NCBI RefSeq assembly: GCF_025421715.1
Contig: NZ_JAOEFC010000001.1
Coordinates: 372,001-436,000 of the forward strand
Length of the DNA: 64,000 nucleotides
Direction of reading: 5' to 3'
Source of the DNA: Microbacterium festucae
GTDB taxonomy: Bacteria; Actinomycetota; Actinomycetes; Actinomycetales; Microbacteriaceae
Below the pieces are notes generated by a model, which saw only the letters and a list, made by a program, of their open reading frames with translations, searched no databases and was not told the DNA's origin. Both the position numbers and the translations under genes were made by a program. This document shows positions 49,901 through 58,861 of the stretch, piece by piece (positions within the stretch are counted from its first letter, which is position 1; each line of letters begins with the position of its first letter).

Positions 49901-52900
49901 GCCCCTGCGCGTTGCAGGTGTCGAACTGGCGCTCCCCGTCGACGGTCAAGGTATTGGTGAACGTCTCGTTGGCGATCGCTCCGACGCGGATCTGCATCCG
50001 GAACGAGACGGTGTAGGTCTGCCCCACCCCGAGCGCCGACCCGGCGGGGAACGAGAACTGCAGGCGCGTCGGGTCTCCCGCGGCCGGGTCGAGCGCCACA
50101 TCGACGTCGGCGGATGCCGTGGGCAACGGCGTGAAGGACGGGGGTGCCGTGCCGCCGCTCAGGGCATAGGTGTACGTCCCGGGCGCCGCCGGGTCGACGC
50201 CGGGCGGGAAGACGAGGTCGGGCTGCCCCGGCACGACCCCGCCCACGGGGAGCGTGTCGGTGATGACGGGGTCGATGATCGGCCACTGCCCGTCGTTGGT
50301 GATGCTGAGGGTCACGGTGAACGGCACACCGGGCTGCTCGAGACCGGCCGGCGTCTTCGTGAGCTGCGCGCTCGTGGGCCGGTGGAGGAAGCGGAACGAG
50401 GCGGACGCGTCGCTGCTGACCGGTCCGCCGCTTCCCGGGGCGCCGCTGACGGTGGCCGTCACGGTGTTCGGATAGGTGCCCGCGGCCGGCGTGCCCGGCG
50501 CCGCCGTAGTGCCGGCGAGGTCGGTGGGCACGGCACCGGTGGTCAGCAGCGCGTCGCGCCGGTTGACGAGGGTCGCCGCCGACAGGGTCGGCCCCGCAGG
50601 GTTCTCGAACAGCAGCGGCTCGGCCGCGGGGTCGTTGATGTCGGCCGGCGCGACGCGCTGGAACGTCACGCGCAGCCCCTGCACCTGCCCGTAGGTGATC
50701 GCCGGCGTCGGCCCGGCGAGGGTCACGAGCGTGCCCTGAGCGCCGGCCGGCAGCGCGGCCCGCGCCTGTGCCGCCGACATCCACGTGTCACCGCTCAGGT
50801 TCGACACCGTGATCCACGTGCCGTCCGCCGAGGTGAGCGTGTTCCCCGCCCCGACGGTGTAGGTGGCGCCATGGAGCACCTCGATCAACACCCGGTTCGA
50901 GGGCGTCGCGGTGGCGAATCCGCCCGAGAGCCCGGCGAAGCCGTAGGCGTTCCAGAACGCGGGGGTGTCGTCCTGCAGCACGAGCTGGGTGCTGCGCGCG
51001 TCACCGCCGATCCGCCCGCTGAGGGTCATCGTGATGTCGCCGTCCTGGTCCTCGTACTGCGAGGTCGGGCCGAACGTCTTGCCGGCGTCCACGGTGCGCA
51101 GCAGCGTGCCGGTGATCTCGGTGGTCGCCGTGGAGCAGCCGATGACCGTGCCCGCCGGCGGCGCGACGGCGGGCGACGCCGCACACGAGCCGGCCGGCTC
51201 GACCGAGGGGTCGCTGATGGCGCCGTAGACCGAGTTGGGAACGGTGGCGGCGGTGACGGCGGCTCCGGTGCTGCGCAGGGTCACACGCAGTCGCAGATCG
51301 AGCTGCACCTGCAGGCGACCCGCCGACGTGCCCGTGCCGATGCGCCCGTCGCTGGCGGCTTGGATGCCGACGACGTCGGCCAGCGCGGCGGCTCCCATGG
51401 CCGTCGCCTCCGCGACTGTCATCGGCGGGCTGTTCGTGCCGTCGGCATACACGAGCACGACCTGCGTCGCGGTGGCGCCCGGCGGCGGGGTGACGCTGAC
51501 GATGCCGACGAGGTCGAAGCTGTCGAACGCCGTGCCGGCGACGGCGACGCCGGGGGCCGGGTCGCGCAGCACCATGCTGTCGACCAGCTGCGGACCGTTG
51601 TTGACCACCGAGAGGGTGGCGCGCGTCGTCGGGAAGTCCTGCGGCGCGGTGGTCGACGGGTCGGGGATGCCGATGGGGCCGCCCGTCCACGTCTTGCCGG
51701 TGGTGATGGTGGCGGTGCCGTTGAGGATCGTGGTGTCGGCCGCGTCGGTGCTGGTGAGCGGGTCGGCGCACGTGCCGTCGGCGGCGAAGTCGGTGAAGCA
51801 CGCCGTCGAGGCGCCCGTGTTGCGCACGAGGCCGACCTGCGGCGCCACGTTGTAGACGTCGGTCGCGAGCACCGGCGTCGTGCCGTCGACGCGCAGCACG
51901 TCGCGCAGCTGGAAGGTGATCGGGATGGTGCGGCGGTCGATCGACGAGGCCACCCCCGACCCGACCGCGGGCTGACTGAGGTCGCCGGGGGTCAGCGCGG
52001 CGGCGCGGTTCGGGCTCTCTTCGAAGAGGTAGCGCACCCCGGTCGTCGTGGCGCGTTCGGCGCTGGTGAGCGTGTAGCCGGGGAACACGGTGTCGCCCGA
52101 GGTCGGGCCGTCCCAGTCGCCCGATCCGACCGCCGTCCACGTGCCCGTGGTGTGGTCGAACAGTTCGACCGACACCAGCCGGTCGAACGCCAGCAGCGGA
52201 TCGTTCGTCTTGGTCAGCGCCGGCAGCGTGACGATGTCGAACGCGTTCAGATACGACGTGGGCAGCGTCGCCGTCGTGGCGGGCGCGCCGCCGGTGGAGC
52301 CGGTCTCGGTGACCGACTGCTGCACGACGCCGGTGAGGCCGCCCGTCGACCAGCGCAGCTGGCCGGTCACCCCCGCCTGGGTGCGCTCGGTGACCAGCTG
52401 CGGAGAGAGCGCCTTGTCGAACAGGTCGGGCCCGTCGCCGTCGCCGTCGATGGGCACGAGGTCGTGGGTCGGGCACGGATCGGTCGTCGCGTCGGGGGCG
52501 ACGAGGTCTTCGGCGTCGAGGGTGGCCCCGGCGCCGGCGCAGTTGGCGGTGCGCACGACGTCTTCGCCCTGCCCGTTCACCGCGTTGGTGGGCACGTCTT
52601 CGATCGGCACGTCGCCGTCACGGGTCGTGTCGCGCGTCGTGAACGTCGCGTTGGGCTGGAACGTCGTGCCCGGGGCGAACGAGGCGCCGGGGTCGGCGTC
52701 GTAGATGAAGCGGAAACCCTGGATCGTGGCCGGGTCGACGCCGGCGGGAATCGCGACGTCCTGGTACTGCGGCGGTGCGCTGAGGGGGCCCGCAAGGCTC
52801 TGCCAGGTGGTGCCGTCGGTCGTGTACTCGATCGTCAGCGTCGCATTGTCGGGGATGCCCAGCTGCGGGAAACCGGTGACGTCGTACAGGTTCCACCAGA

Positions 52901-54752
52901 CGGGAGAGGTGACGATCGAGTCCTCGACGACGACCTGGGTCGGGTTGACGGTCGTGGCGGGGAACTCGGAGACCTTCGCGGGGATCTGCGCGGTCACCTG
53001 CTGCCCCGGGATCAGCCATCCCTGGGCGGGCGAGAGCGACTTGCCGACCTCGACGGCGATCTGGTCGCCGTAGACGGTGAGGGTGCTCTGGGCGGAGTCG
53101 GTGGCATCCTGCCCGCCCGCCGACCCCGTCACGGTCGTCTCATTGGGGAAGGTGACGGGCTGCTCGGGCGGCGGCGTCGGCCCGGTGTACTCGACCGTGA
53201 AGGGCACCCGGGCCTCGGCGCTGGGCACGATCGTCGCGGGAGCGGTGGCCGTGAACGTGACGGTGAAGCCGACCACGCGCGGCGCACCGGCCGGCACAGC
53301 CGGCAGCGTGTCGGTGGCCGCGGCGGTGAGCGCACCCGAGTCGGTGCCGTCTTCGTACTGGTATGTGATGGTCGCACCGTCGGCGTCGGCGGGCCACTGG
53401 ATGCCGCCGCCCGCGCCGTCGTCGCCGATTCCGACGAACTCCAGGTCGCCCGCGAGGGTGTCGGGGGTTCCCGCCCCCGGCTCGGTGATCGTCAGGGTCT
53501 CCAGCGGCGCGGTGCCGGTGTTGGTGCCGGTGAGGCGAACGATGCTCGTCTCGTTCACCCGGATGTCGGCCTTGTCGAAGCTCTTCCCGGCGGCCACCTG
53601 CAGTCCGTACGGCACGATGCGGTAGGTCGCCTGCGCGGGGTCGGAGTTCGCCGTGTCGGAGTCGACCCGCACACTGCTGGTCACCGTGTTGGTGAGGGTG
53701 GTCTCGGGGAGACCGTCGACGTTGTCGCGCTGCGCGAGCTGCACGTCGGCGGTGACCGTCGCGTCCCGCGCGATGCGGTCGCCCGTGGTGTCGGTGAAGG
53801 TGAAGCGCACGCCGTAGACGTCGTCGAGCGCCGGGATGTCGCCGCCGGGCGCCGGGTAGACCGGGGGGCCGGCCCCCGTGTACACGACGTGCCACGTCTG
53901 GTCGGCGGCCGAGAACACCTCGGCGACGACCTCGTCGGCGCCGGCGGGCGGGGTCACCGTGCCGAAGCCGGTGAAGGCGAGGTAGAAGAACGGGTTCGAC
54001 GCATCGGTGGCGGGTGTGCCCGCCGGGTCTTGCACGACGAGCTCGTCGACGGCGCCGTTGGTCGCGTTGGCGGCCGACAGGGTGAGCGTGGTCGGCAGGC
54101 CCGGGGTGGCGAAGTTCTCCGCCGGCGCGAAGCTCTTCGACGGGGTCGAGTCGAGCTGGCGCGGAACGGCCGGGGTCACGGGCACCGACGACTGCTTGGG
54201 GTCGGCGTTGTCAGAGGTGAGGTCGGCGGTGTTGGTCAGCTCCGCACCGCTGATCTCCCAGGGCGCGTCGGCGGCGAGGCGCACCTGCATCGACACGGTG
54301 AACGATCCGAACGGAAGGCCGGGCACCTCCGGCGTCGCCGGGTCGCCGGTGATCTGCACGGGGTCGGTGAAGGTGATGGTGACCTGGTCCCGGCCTCCTA
54401 CCTGCGTCACCGACGCGGTGCCCGGAGCTCCCGCCGGAAAGGGCCCCATGGCGACGAACTCGATGTTCGGCGGCAGCAGGTCGATGATGGTGGCGTTGCC
54501 GCATCCGGTGACCCCGCCCACCGATGAGCCGCACGTCACGGCGAAGGAGTAGAGGAAGGGCTCGCCGGGAGCGACGGTGGCGTTATCGGTGTCGGCGGTC
54601 TTGGTGATCGTCTGCACCGCGGTGATGTCGGCCGCGGCGGCCGGCGCCGCGGTGATGACCAGTCCGCTGCCGACTAGCAGCACGCTCGCGAATGCCGCGA
54701 TGACCGAGCGGACACGTGTCGAGATCCCCGAAGACGCCTTCACACGCGTCAC
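46968..54752 (-). CDS. Giant wall-anchored adhesin-like protein with six DUF5979 repeats
   Basis: 2594 residues. Signal peptide (SVIAAFASVLLVGSGLVITAAPAAAA), a long region of DUF11-like/SdrD-like beta domains with the recurring KSFAP/GKSFDKAD/GKSLSPAQGW pattern, then six DUF5979-type domains of about 110 residues, each ending in a CTVTETD-like motif (ECTFVEDD, RCVVQETD, ECTVTEPD, DCTLAETD, ACTVTESD, SCTVTETD). The end is LPPTGG, a helix and RRRRR, a sortase signal. The GTG at 54752 has GAGAAG nine bases upstream; a TTG at 54773 or GTG at 54743 is possible. Likely a long surface stalk or adhesin. No sortase gene is in the window. Confidence 0.85.
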   Translation of the reverse strand: MTRVKASSGISTRVRSVIAAFASVLLVGSGLVITAAPAAAADITAVQTITKTADTDNATVAPGEPFLYSFAVTCGSSVGGVTGCGNATIIDLLPPNIEFVAMGPFPAGAPGTASVTQVGGRDQVTITFTDPVQITGDPATPEVPGLPFGSFTVSMQVRLAADAPWEISGAELTNTADLTSDNADPKQSSVPVTPAVPRQLDSTPSKSFAPAENFATPGLPTTLTLSAANATNGAVDELVVQDPAGTPATDASNPFFYLAFTGFGTVTPPAGADEVVAEVFSAADQTWHVVYTGAGPPVYPAPGGDIPALDDVYGVRFTFTDTTGDRIARDATVTADVQLAQRDNVDGLPETTLTNTVTSSVRVDSDTANSDPAQATYRIVPYGLQVAAGKSFDKADIRVNETSIVRLTGTNTGTAPLETLTITEPGAGTPDTLAGDLEFVGIGDDGAGGGIQWPADADGATITYQYEDGTDSGALTAAATDTLPAVPAGAPRVVGFTVTFTATAPATIVPSAEARVPFTVEYTGPTPPPEQPVTFPNETTVTGSAGGQDATDSAQSTLTVYGDQIAVEVGKSLSPAQGWLIPGQQVTAQIPAKVSEFPATTVNPTQVVVEDSIVTSPVWWNLYDVTGFPQLGIPDNATLTIEYTTDGTTWQSLAGPLSAPPQYQDVAIPAGVDPATIQGFRFIYDADPGASFAPGTTFQPNATFTTRDTTRDGDVPIEDVPTNAVNGQGEDVVRTANCAGAGATLDAEDLVAPDATTDPCPTHDLVPIDGDGDGPDLFDKALSPQLVTERTQAGVTGQLRWSTGGLTGVVQQSVTETGSTGGAPATTATLPTSYLNAFDIVTLPALTKTNDPLLAFDRLVSVELFDHTTGTWTAVGSGDWDGPTSGDTVFPGYTLTSAERATTTGVRYLFEESPNRAAALTPGDLSQPAVGSGVASSIDRRTIPITFQLRDVLRVDGTTPVLATDVYNVAPQVGLVRNTGASTACFTDFAADGTCADPLTSTDAADTTILNGTATITTGKTWTGGPIGIPDPSTTAPQDFPTTRATLSVVNNGPQLVDSMVLRDPAPGVAVAGTAFDSFDLVGIVSVTPPPGATATQVVLVYADGTNSPPMTVAEATAMGAAALADVVGIQAASDGRIGTGTSAGRLQVQLDLRLRVTLRSTGAAVTAATVPNSVYGAISDPSVEPAGSCAASPAVAPPAGTVIGCSTATTEITGTLLRTVDAGKTFGPTSQYEDQDGDITMTLSGRIGGDARSTQLVLQDDTPAFWNAYGFAGLSGGFATATPSNRVLIEVLHGATYTVGAGNTLTSADGTWITVSNLSGDTWMSAAQARAALPAGAQGTLVTLAGPTPAITYGQVQGLRVTFQRVAPADINDPAAEPLLFENPAGPTLSAATLVNRRDALLTTGAVPTDLAGTTAAPGTPAAGTYPNTVTATVSGAPGSGGPVSSDASASFRFLHRPTSAQLTKTPAGLEQPGVPFTVTLSITNDGQWPIIDPVITDTLPVGGVVPGQPDLVFPPGVDPAAPGTYTYALSGGTAPPSFTPLPTASADVDVALDPAAGDPTRLQFSFPAGSALGVGQTYTVSFRMQIRVGAIANETFTNTLTVDGERQFDTCNAQGPAADTCATTAELQTTPVASLAMVQQVRATDDELGVLSATTTACTPADADLRGFYRFPCTPVTKPGGIDEWELTYTNTGTYPLDIVDSIVYFPHVGPSGIDIDSGQTSQWTPELVPGSLQAVALDNPNANIVLYYTTAPRESICTELLNPGSFCPTGAWQFLEPTTDFSTITAVYGAAEFDVAGDALQPGGRYRISFQTVAPDVAPTPAIDPKTWNSVKTGGWYTPSAGGPQTQLAPFESPVVGAALATGSVSVEKSLSGPAAGEDWVPATFTGALACTSNGTPVPAESLPPVPPLTPGTPVTVTGVPWGAECTFVEDDAGSAVTLDPATVVANRPPATAEVIGVRNDYQYASLVVRKAAFAATGFNIPTQFAFTVQCTFNGEIVLDTSFTLDAGQSQTFDDLPARARCVVQETDDRGAGLTIPLVDVTDPTVPPTTDDDTLTVVIPELTPDSTTSGTQNEVGYINLFGVGGITIRKDFAGAAAAQFGEDKTFTMNVVCTFDGETLVDTTVDLDAAGGWTAAVPGIVIGSECTVTEPDLQGADAVTMTPSDPADPSTAVVIVDTDADVDVTATNWYLTGSVEVTKTFDGDGAQKFGTADYTLELTCVRDGIDVVIPGGTERTVSASSATAEWNALPTGADCTLAETDAGGADPTAILDENGDVLVPDASTGYTFTVVTDPTLLSADDQTQPPLGVRNTFDFAEVSVIKTVTTDAVDQAGDPVPFGPFEVTLSCEFNGIPVSALEPMTQAIADGDTVTWTELPAGAACTVTESDTAGAGSTSLTVTQGGLIDTSVAGTSVVLDPLPPVAAANQTTVAIDNTFPTTALTISKELAGTGAAAVSRTFPVDVVCTLTDPSHPDGYPVRDDTFEIGGASSLTATVDLLPVGTSCTVTETDAGGADATAVVARTADGTRIAQASGGALTVIAADTDIEVVITNTFVAPLPPTGGEISWAVPAIGGGLVLVGIVILLVRRRRRAD

Positions 54753-54823
54753 TCTAGGCAACTTCTCAGACAATGGATAGGAGTTTTACCCGATCGTCAT
54801 CCGCCCACGAGCGGCCTCCGAGC

Positions 54824-54848
54824 GCGCCGCCGGCACCACCGGCGGCGC
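54824..54848 (-). terminator. Terminator hairpin after glmM
   Basis: GCGCCGCCGG (54824-54833) pairs perfectly with CCGGCGGCGC (54839-54848) around a CACCA loop, directly at the glmM stop codon. No T-tract. Confidence 0.6.
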
Positions 54849-56206
54849 TACAGCGCGAGGCGCTCCCGCACCACGTCGGCCAGGCGCTCGGCGACCTCCG
54901 CGGCGACGTCGGCGGTCGACGCCTCGACCATCACGCGCACCAGCGGCTCGGTGCCCGACGCGCGCAGCAGCACGCGCCCCGACAGCCCGAGGCGAGCGGT
55001 CGCCGCCGCGACGGCATCCTGCACCACCTCGTCATCGCCGACGCGCGAGCGGTCGACGCCGGTGACGTTGATGAGCACCTGGGGGAAGACGGTCATGACC
55101 GATGCGAGTTCGGCGAGCGTCTTGCGCTGGCGGGCCATCTCGGCGCACAGGTGCAGACCGGTGAGCAGGCCGTCGCCGGTGGTGGCGAACGCGCTCATGA
55201 TCACGTGACCGCTCTGCTCACCGCCGAGCGAGTAGTTGCCCTCGTTCATGCGCTCGAGCACGTAGCGGTCGCCGACGCCGGTGGTCTCGACGTGGATGCC
55301 GTTGTCGGCCATCGCGCGGTGCAGCCCGAGGTTGCTCATCACGGTGGCCACGAGCGTGTTCTGGTGCAGACGGCCGCGCTGCTTCATCGCGACGGCGAGG
55401 ATCGCCATGATCTGGTCGCCGTCGACCACGGCGCCGGAGGCGTCGACGGCCAGGCACCGGTCGGCGTCGCCGTCGTGGGCGATGCCGACGTCGGCGCCCA
55501 CGCGCACGACCTCGGCAGCGAGCTTGTCGAGGTGGGTCGAGCCGACGCCGTCGTTGATGTTCAGGCCATCGGGGTCGGCGCCGATCACGGTCACTCGGGC
55601 GCCGGCGTTGCGGAACGTCTCGGGAGAGACGCCGGATGCCGCGCCGTGGGCGCAGTCGAGCACGACGTGCAGGCCGTCGAGGCGGTGGGGCAGCGAGCCG
55701 AGCAGGTGCAGCACGTAGCGGTCTTCGGCGTCGGAGAAGCGGGTCACGCGGCCGACGTCGCCGCCGGTCGGGCGCAGCTTCTCGCCGGCCATCGCCTCTT
55801 CGATGCGCTGCTCGACCGCGTCGGGGAGCTTCACACCGCCGCGGGCGAAGATCTTGATGCCGTTGTCGGGGGCGGGGTTGTGCGAGGCGGAGATCATCAC
55901 GCCGAAATCAGCGTCGACATCGCCGATCAGGTAGGCCGCCGCCGGGGTGGGCAGCGTCCCGGCGTCGAGCACGTCGACACCCGACGAGGCGAGCCCCGCT
56001 TCGACCGCGGCCGAGAGGAACTGCCCCGACACGCGGGGGTCGCGGGCGATCACGGCGGTGAGCCGCTTGCCCGTCGCCCGCCGCGCGGTCGCGATACGCC
56101 CCTGGCCCAGGACGACAGCTGTCGCCTGGGCCAGGGAGAGCGCGAGATCGGCCGTCAGGATGCCATTGGCAAGACCACGGACACCGTCCGTGCCGAAAAG
56201 CGCCAT
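54848..56206 (-). CDS. glmM: Phosphoglucosamine mutase
   Basis: 452 residues; converts glucosamine-6-phosphate to glucosamine-1-phosphate for UDP-GlcNAc, hence peptidoglycan and the amino sugars of the [14 protein letters not shown] start, phospho-serine S108 in [17 protein letters not shown], metal loop [13 protein letters not shown], sugar loop EQSGHVI and phosphate loop [12 protein letters not shown] are all standard. It follows rpsI by seven bases, the common actinobacterial order rplM-rpsI-glmM, and ends in a strong hairpin. Confidence 0.97.
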   Translation of the reverse strand: MALFGTDGVRGLANGILTADLALSLAQATAVVLGQGRIATARRATGKRLTAVIARDPRVSGQFLSAAVEAGLASSGVDVLDAGTLPTPAAAYLIGDVDADFGVMISASHNPAPDNGIKIFARGGVKLPDAVEQRIEEAMAGEKLRPTGGDVGRVTRFSDAEDRYVLHLLGSLPHRLDGLHVVLDCAHGAASGVSPETFRNAGARVTVIGADPDGLNINDGVGSTHLDKLAAEVVRVGADVGIAHDGDADRCLAVDASGAVVDGDQIMAILAVAMKQRGRLHQNTLVATVMSNLGLHRAMADNGIHVETTGVGDRYVLERMNEGNYSLGGEQSGHVIMSAFATTGDGLLTGLHLCAEMARQRKTLAELASVMTVFPQVLINVTGVDRSRVGDDEVVQDAVAAATARLGLSGRVLLRASGTEPLVRVMVEASTADVAAEVAERLADVVRERLAL

Positions 56207-56213
56207 GCGCGGA

Positions 56214-56699
56214 TCAGCGCTTGGAGTACTGAGGCGCCTTGCGGGCCTTCTTGAGACCGGCCTTCTTGCGCTCGATGACGCGGGCGTCACGCGAGAGGAA
56301 GCCGGCCTTCTTCAGGGTCGGGCGGTTGTTCTCAGCGTCGATCTCGTTGAGCGCACGGGCGATGCCCAGGCGCAGCGCGCCGGCCTGGCCCGAGGGGCCG
56401 CCGCCGGAGATGCGCACGATGACGTCGTAGGCGCCGGTGAGGTTGAGCACCGTGAACGGGTCGGTGATGAGCTGCTGGTGCAGCTTGTTGGGGAAGTAGT
56501 CCTCGAACTCACGGCCGTTGACCGTGATGGTGCCCGAGCCGGGGATGAGGCGCACGCGGGCGATGGCCTGCTTGCGGCGGCCCACAGCGGCACCGGGAAC
56601 CGTCAGCACCGGGCGGGGAGCCGCAGCGGCCTCGGTCGCGGGCGTCTCGGTGGAGTAGTTCTCGGGGGTCTCTTCGATGGAGTCAGCGATCTTCGCCAT
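56214..56699 (-). CDS. rpsI: 30S ribosomal protein S9
   Basis: 161 residues with the S9 core [57 protein letters not shown] and the basic C-terminus [12 protein letters not shown] that reaches the ribosomal P site. An acidic, Ala-rich N-terminal extension of about 35 residues ([19 protein letters not shown]) is typical of actinobacterial S9. It follows rplM by 31 bases. Confidence 0.98.
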   Translation of the reverse strand: MAKIADSIEETPENYSTETPATEAAAAPRPVLTVPGAAVGRRKQAIARVRLIPGSGTITVNGREFEDYFPNKLHQQLITDPFTVLNLTGAYDVIVRISGGGPSGQAGALRLGIARALNEIDAENNRPTLKKAGFLSRDARVIERKKAGLKKARKAPQYSKR

Positions 56700-56730
56700 C
56701 AGATGTGTCCTTTATCTTTCTCGGCGGCGC

Positions 56731-57177
56731 TTACTGGGCGACCTGGTCGAAGGCGTACGGGGTGGGCTGCTGCGCGGAGTGCGGGTGCTCGGCACCGACG
56801 TACACCTTGAGCTTCGACAGCTGCTGGGCGCCCAGGCTGTTCTTGGGGAGCATGCCGCGCACGGCCTTCTCCACGGCGCGAACCGGGTTCTTCTCCATGA
56901 GCTCGGCGTAGGTGACCGAGCTGAGGCCGCCCGGGTAGCCCGAGTGACGGTAGGCCTTCTTCTGGGTCAGCTTCTGACCGGTGAGGGCGACCTTCTCGGC
57001 GTTGACGATGATGACGAAGTCACCGGTGTCGATGTGGTTGGCGAAGGTGGGCTTGTGCTTGCCGCGGAGGATGGTGGCCGCGTGCGAGGCGAGGCGTCCG
57101 AGGACGACGTCGGTCGCGTCGATGACGACCCACTCACGGGTCACTTCACCAGCCTTGGGGGTGTAGGTGCGCGTCAC
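56731..57177 (-). CDS. rplM: 50S ribosomal protein L13
   Basis: 148 residues, standard length. [31 protein letters not shown] start, [38 protein letters not shown] and [12 protein letters not shown] are diagnostic. The GTG at 57177 is chosen from the family N-terminus. A promoter at 57380-57351 would give a leader of about 165 bases that contains a long palindromic element. Confidence 0.97.
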   Translation of the reverse strand: MTRTYTPKAGEVTREWVVIDATDVVLGRLASHAATILRGKHKPTFANHIDTGDFVIIVNAEKVALTGQKLTQKKAYRHSGYPGGLSSVTYAELMEKNPVRAVEKAVRGMLPKNSLGAQQLSKLKVYVGAEHPHSAQQPTPYAFDQVAQ

Positions 57178-57385
57178 AGTAGTGCTGCTTTCTTGAATCG
57201 AACGGAGAGGTTCGTGAATCCCGCTCCGGGGTGGTTCTTCCCGGTCGTTGAGCGAGCGAAGCGAGTCGAAACGCAACAACCGAACAGAACACGCCAGTGG
57301 AGGGCTCACGTTCGTGGTGCCGGGTCAGCTGAGCCGCACACCAAAGGGAGAGTCTACGGCATACGGATGCCGATTCCCAATCGCC
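57178..57385 (-). promoter_or_regulatory. rplM-rpsI promoter and leader
   Basis: On the minus strand TTGGGA (57380-57375), 18 bases, TAGACT (57356-57351) gives a good promoter overlapping the end of the CPBP protease gene region. The leader of about 165 bases carries the palindrome at 57242-57282 and could allow ribosomal-protein feedback, which is untested. Confidence 0.5.
57242..57282. repeat. Palindromic GAGCGAAGCGAG-type element
   Basis: CGGTCGTTG (57242-57250) and CAACAACCG (57274-57282) pair with one mismatch around GAGCGAGCGAAGCGAGTCG. I recall elements of this kind as common intergenic repeats in Microbacteriaceae; only one copy is in this window. Confidence 0.5.
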
Positions 57386-58123
57386 TCACCACAGGAGCAG
57401 CAGCACTCCCCCGAGGTTGAAGAGCACGTGGGCGACGATTCCGGGGGCGAGCCGGCCGGTCGCCGCCACGAGGGCGCCCGCGCCCAGGCCGACGAGCAGG
57501 GGCGACAGCACGGCCGACGGCGGCACCGCACCCCCGTAGGGCACGGTGTGCAGCAGCACGAACGCGACGGTCGAGATCGCCACGGCGACGATGCCGCCCA
57601 CCACCGGCCCGGCCCCGCGGGCGAGGGCCGCGCCGAGCGCGCGCTGCAGCGCACCGCGGAACAGCAGCTCTTCGCAGACCGGGGCGATCAGCACTGCGCC
57701 GACGATGGTGACGACGAGCACGGCCGTGCGGTCGTCGTCGGCGAAGGCCGACACGAGGCCGCCCACCGTGGGGAAGATCAGCTCCATCACGGCACGGGCG
57801 AGCAGGGCGACGAAGAAGCCGAGCGCGAGGTCGAGAGCGGTGACGCGCAGACCGAGTGCGCGTCGGATGCCGGGGCCGCCCAGCCGCGCGGCGACGAGCG
57901 CGCCGATGAGCAGGGGCCCGGCGACCACGACGATGTCGAGCAGCGCGCCGACGGCATCGGGCAGCGGGCCGAGCCCGGGCTTGAGCGTCGACCAGTTCAG
58001 CACGATCGCCGCATCGGCGACGAGGGCGACGACGACGACCAGCAGCGCCGCGCCGGGGCGCGACCACTCAGGTCGCCCGGCGACAGGCGAAGGCCCCGAG
58101 CCGGAGCCCGGGGCCTTCGTCAT
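57386..58123 (-). CDS. CPBP-family intramembrane metalloprotease
   Basis: 245 residues, about seven or eight membrane helices. CPBP (Rce1-like) motif 1 is EELLFRG (E151, E152, R156), motif 2 histidine is in FVLLHTVPYG (H192), and motif 3 is AHVLFNLGG (H232, N236). These residues bind metal in the family, whose members process peptides or modify surface proteins. The ATG at 58123 has AGGA upstream, and the first codons form an 11-bp hairpin that may terminate the preceding LPXTG gene. Confidence 0.88.
   Translation of the reverse strand: MTKAPGSGSGPSPVAGRPEWSRPGAALLVVVVALVADAAIVLNWSTLKPGLGPLPDAVGALLDIVVVAGPLLIGALVAARLGGPGIRRALGLRVTALDLALGFFVALLARAVMELIFPTVGGLVSAFADDDRTAVLVVTIVGAVLIAPVCEELLFRGALQRALGAALARGAGPVVGGIVAVAISTVAFVLLHTVPYGGAVPPSAVLSPLLVGLGAGALVAATGRLAPGIVAHVLFNLGGVLLLLW
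58088..58119 (-). terminator. Hairpin at the start of the CPBP gene, probable terminator of the LPXTG gene
   Basis: CGAAGGCCCCG (58088-58098) and CGGGGCCTTCG (58109-58119) pair perfectly over 11 bases around a 10-base loop. It begins 20 bases after the LPXTG gene's stop (58140), inside codons 2-12 of the CPBP gene. Confidence 0.5.
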
Positions 58124-58139
58124 GAAAGCGATCCTGCGA

Positions 58140-58679
58140 TCAGCGCTGCGCGGCGCGGCGACGGGCAGTCGCGGCGACGACGGCGAGGCCACCGAGGCCG
58201 AGAGCGCCGGCGCCGACCCAGAGGGCAGCGGTCGACAGCTCGCCACCGGTGGAGGGCAGCGTCGGGTCACCGGCGGCGGCCGCAGCAACCGACAGCGTGA
58301 TGGTGTCGAGCACGGTGCCGGTGGCGGCGTCGGTCGCGGTCACCGTGTAGGTGCCGGCGGCCGAGGCGGTGAAGCTCGCCGACGCGACGTCGTTCGAGAC
58401 CGGCTTGGTCACGCTGCTGCTCGACGTGGCCGTCGAGACGAGCGATGCGAGGCTCGCACCGGTCGAGGGCGACACCGTGAAGGTGACGTTGTTGATGACG
58501 AACGAGAAGTCGCCGATGTTGATGGTGATGGTGATCGTCTGGCCGATGCCGGGAGTGGTGTCGGTGACGGTGATCGCGTCTTCATCGATGGGGTACTGGT
58601 TGGCAGCGGAGGCGGCAGAGGCGCCACCGAACAGCAGAGCGCCGGCGACGACTGTCGCGGCAAGAGTCTTCTTCAGCAT
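58140..58679 (-). CDS. Small LPXTG wall-anchored surface protein
   Basis: 179 residues: signal peptide 1-26 (ends ASAASAAN), a single Ig-like beta domain (ITVTDTTPGIGQTITITI ... AAGTYTVTATDAATGTVLDTITL), then LPSTGGELS, a membrane helix and RRRAAQR. It is a sortase substrate of minimal size, probably abundant on the surface. A strong promoter is predicted upstream (58787-58759) and a hairpin follows the stop. Function beyond wall display is unknown. Confidence 0.88.
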   Translation of the reverse strand: MLKKTLAATVVAGALLFGGASAASAANQYPIDEDAITVTDTTPGIGQTITITINIGDFSFVINNVTFTVSPSTGASLASLVSTATSSSSVTKPVSNDVASASFTASAAGTYTVTATDAATGTVLDTITLSVAAAAAGDPTLPSTGGELSTAALWVGAGALGLGGLAVVAATARRRAAQR

Positions 58680-58861
58680 GGTTTCGGTCCTTCGGTCTCT
58701 ACGTAGTCTCGATCTGAGTCACGGATTTCGGCGGACACCTGTCCCCCACCCACGCTCGAGACTAGCGAGACTGATGTGAATCCTCAAAATCAGCTGGGTT
58801 ACCACTGTGTAACATCTCGGTGCCGTTCGACACGCCGTGTCATAAACCGGGTTGTCGGCTA
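58680..58861 (-). promoter_or_regulatory. Promoter and operator-like palindrome of the LPXTG gene
   Basis: Minus strand: TTGAGG (58787-58782), 17 bases, TAGTCT (58764-58759), start point near 58752. Just upstream of the -35 lies GTTACCACTGTGTAAC (58798-58813), with GTTAC/GTAAC arms, well placed for an activator. The rest of the gap to the next gene (58862) shows nothing else. Confidence 0.5.

Noticed and set aside
49623-54527. 1634-codon + strand frame
   Set aside because: Antisense shadow of the giant adhesin, caused by high GC and scarcity of stop codons.
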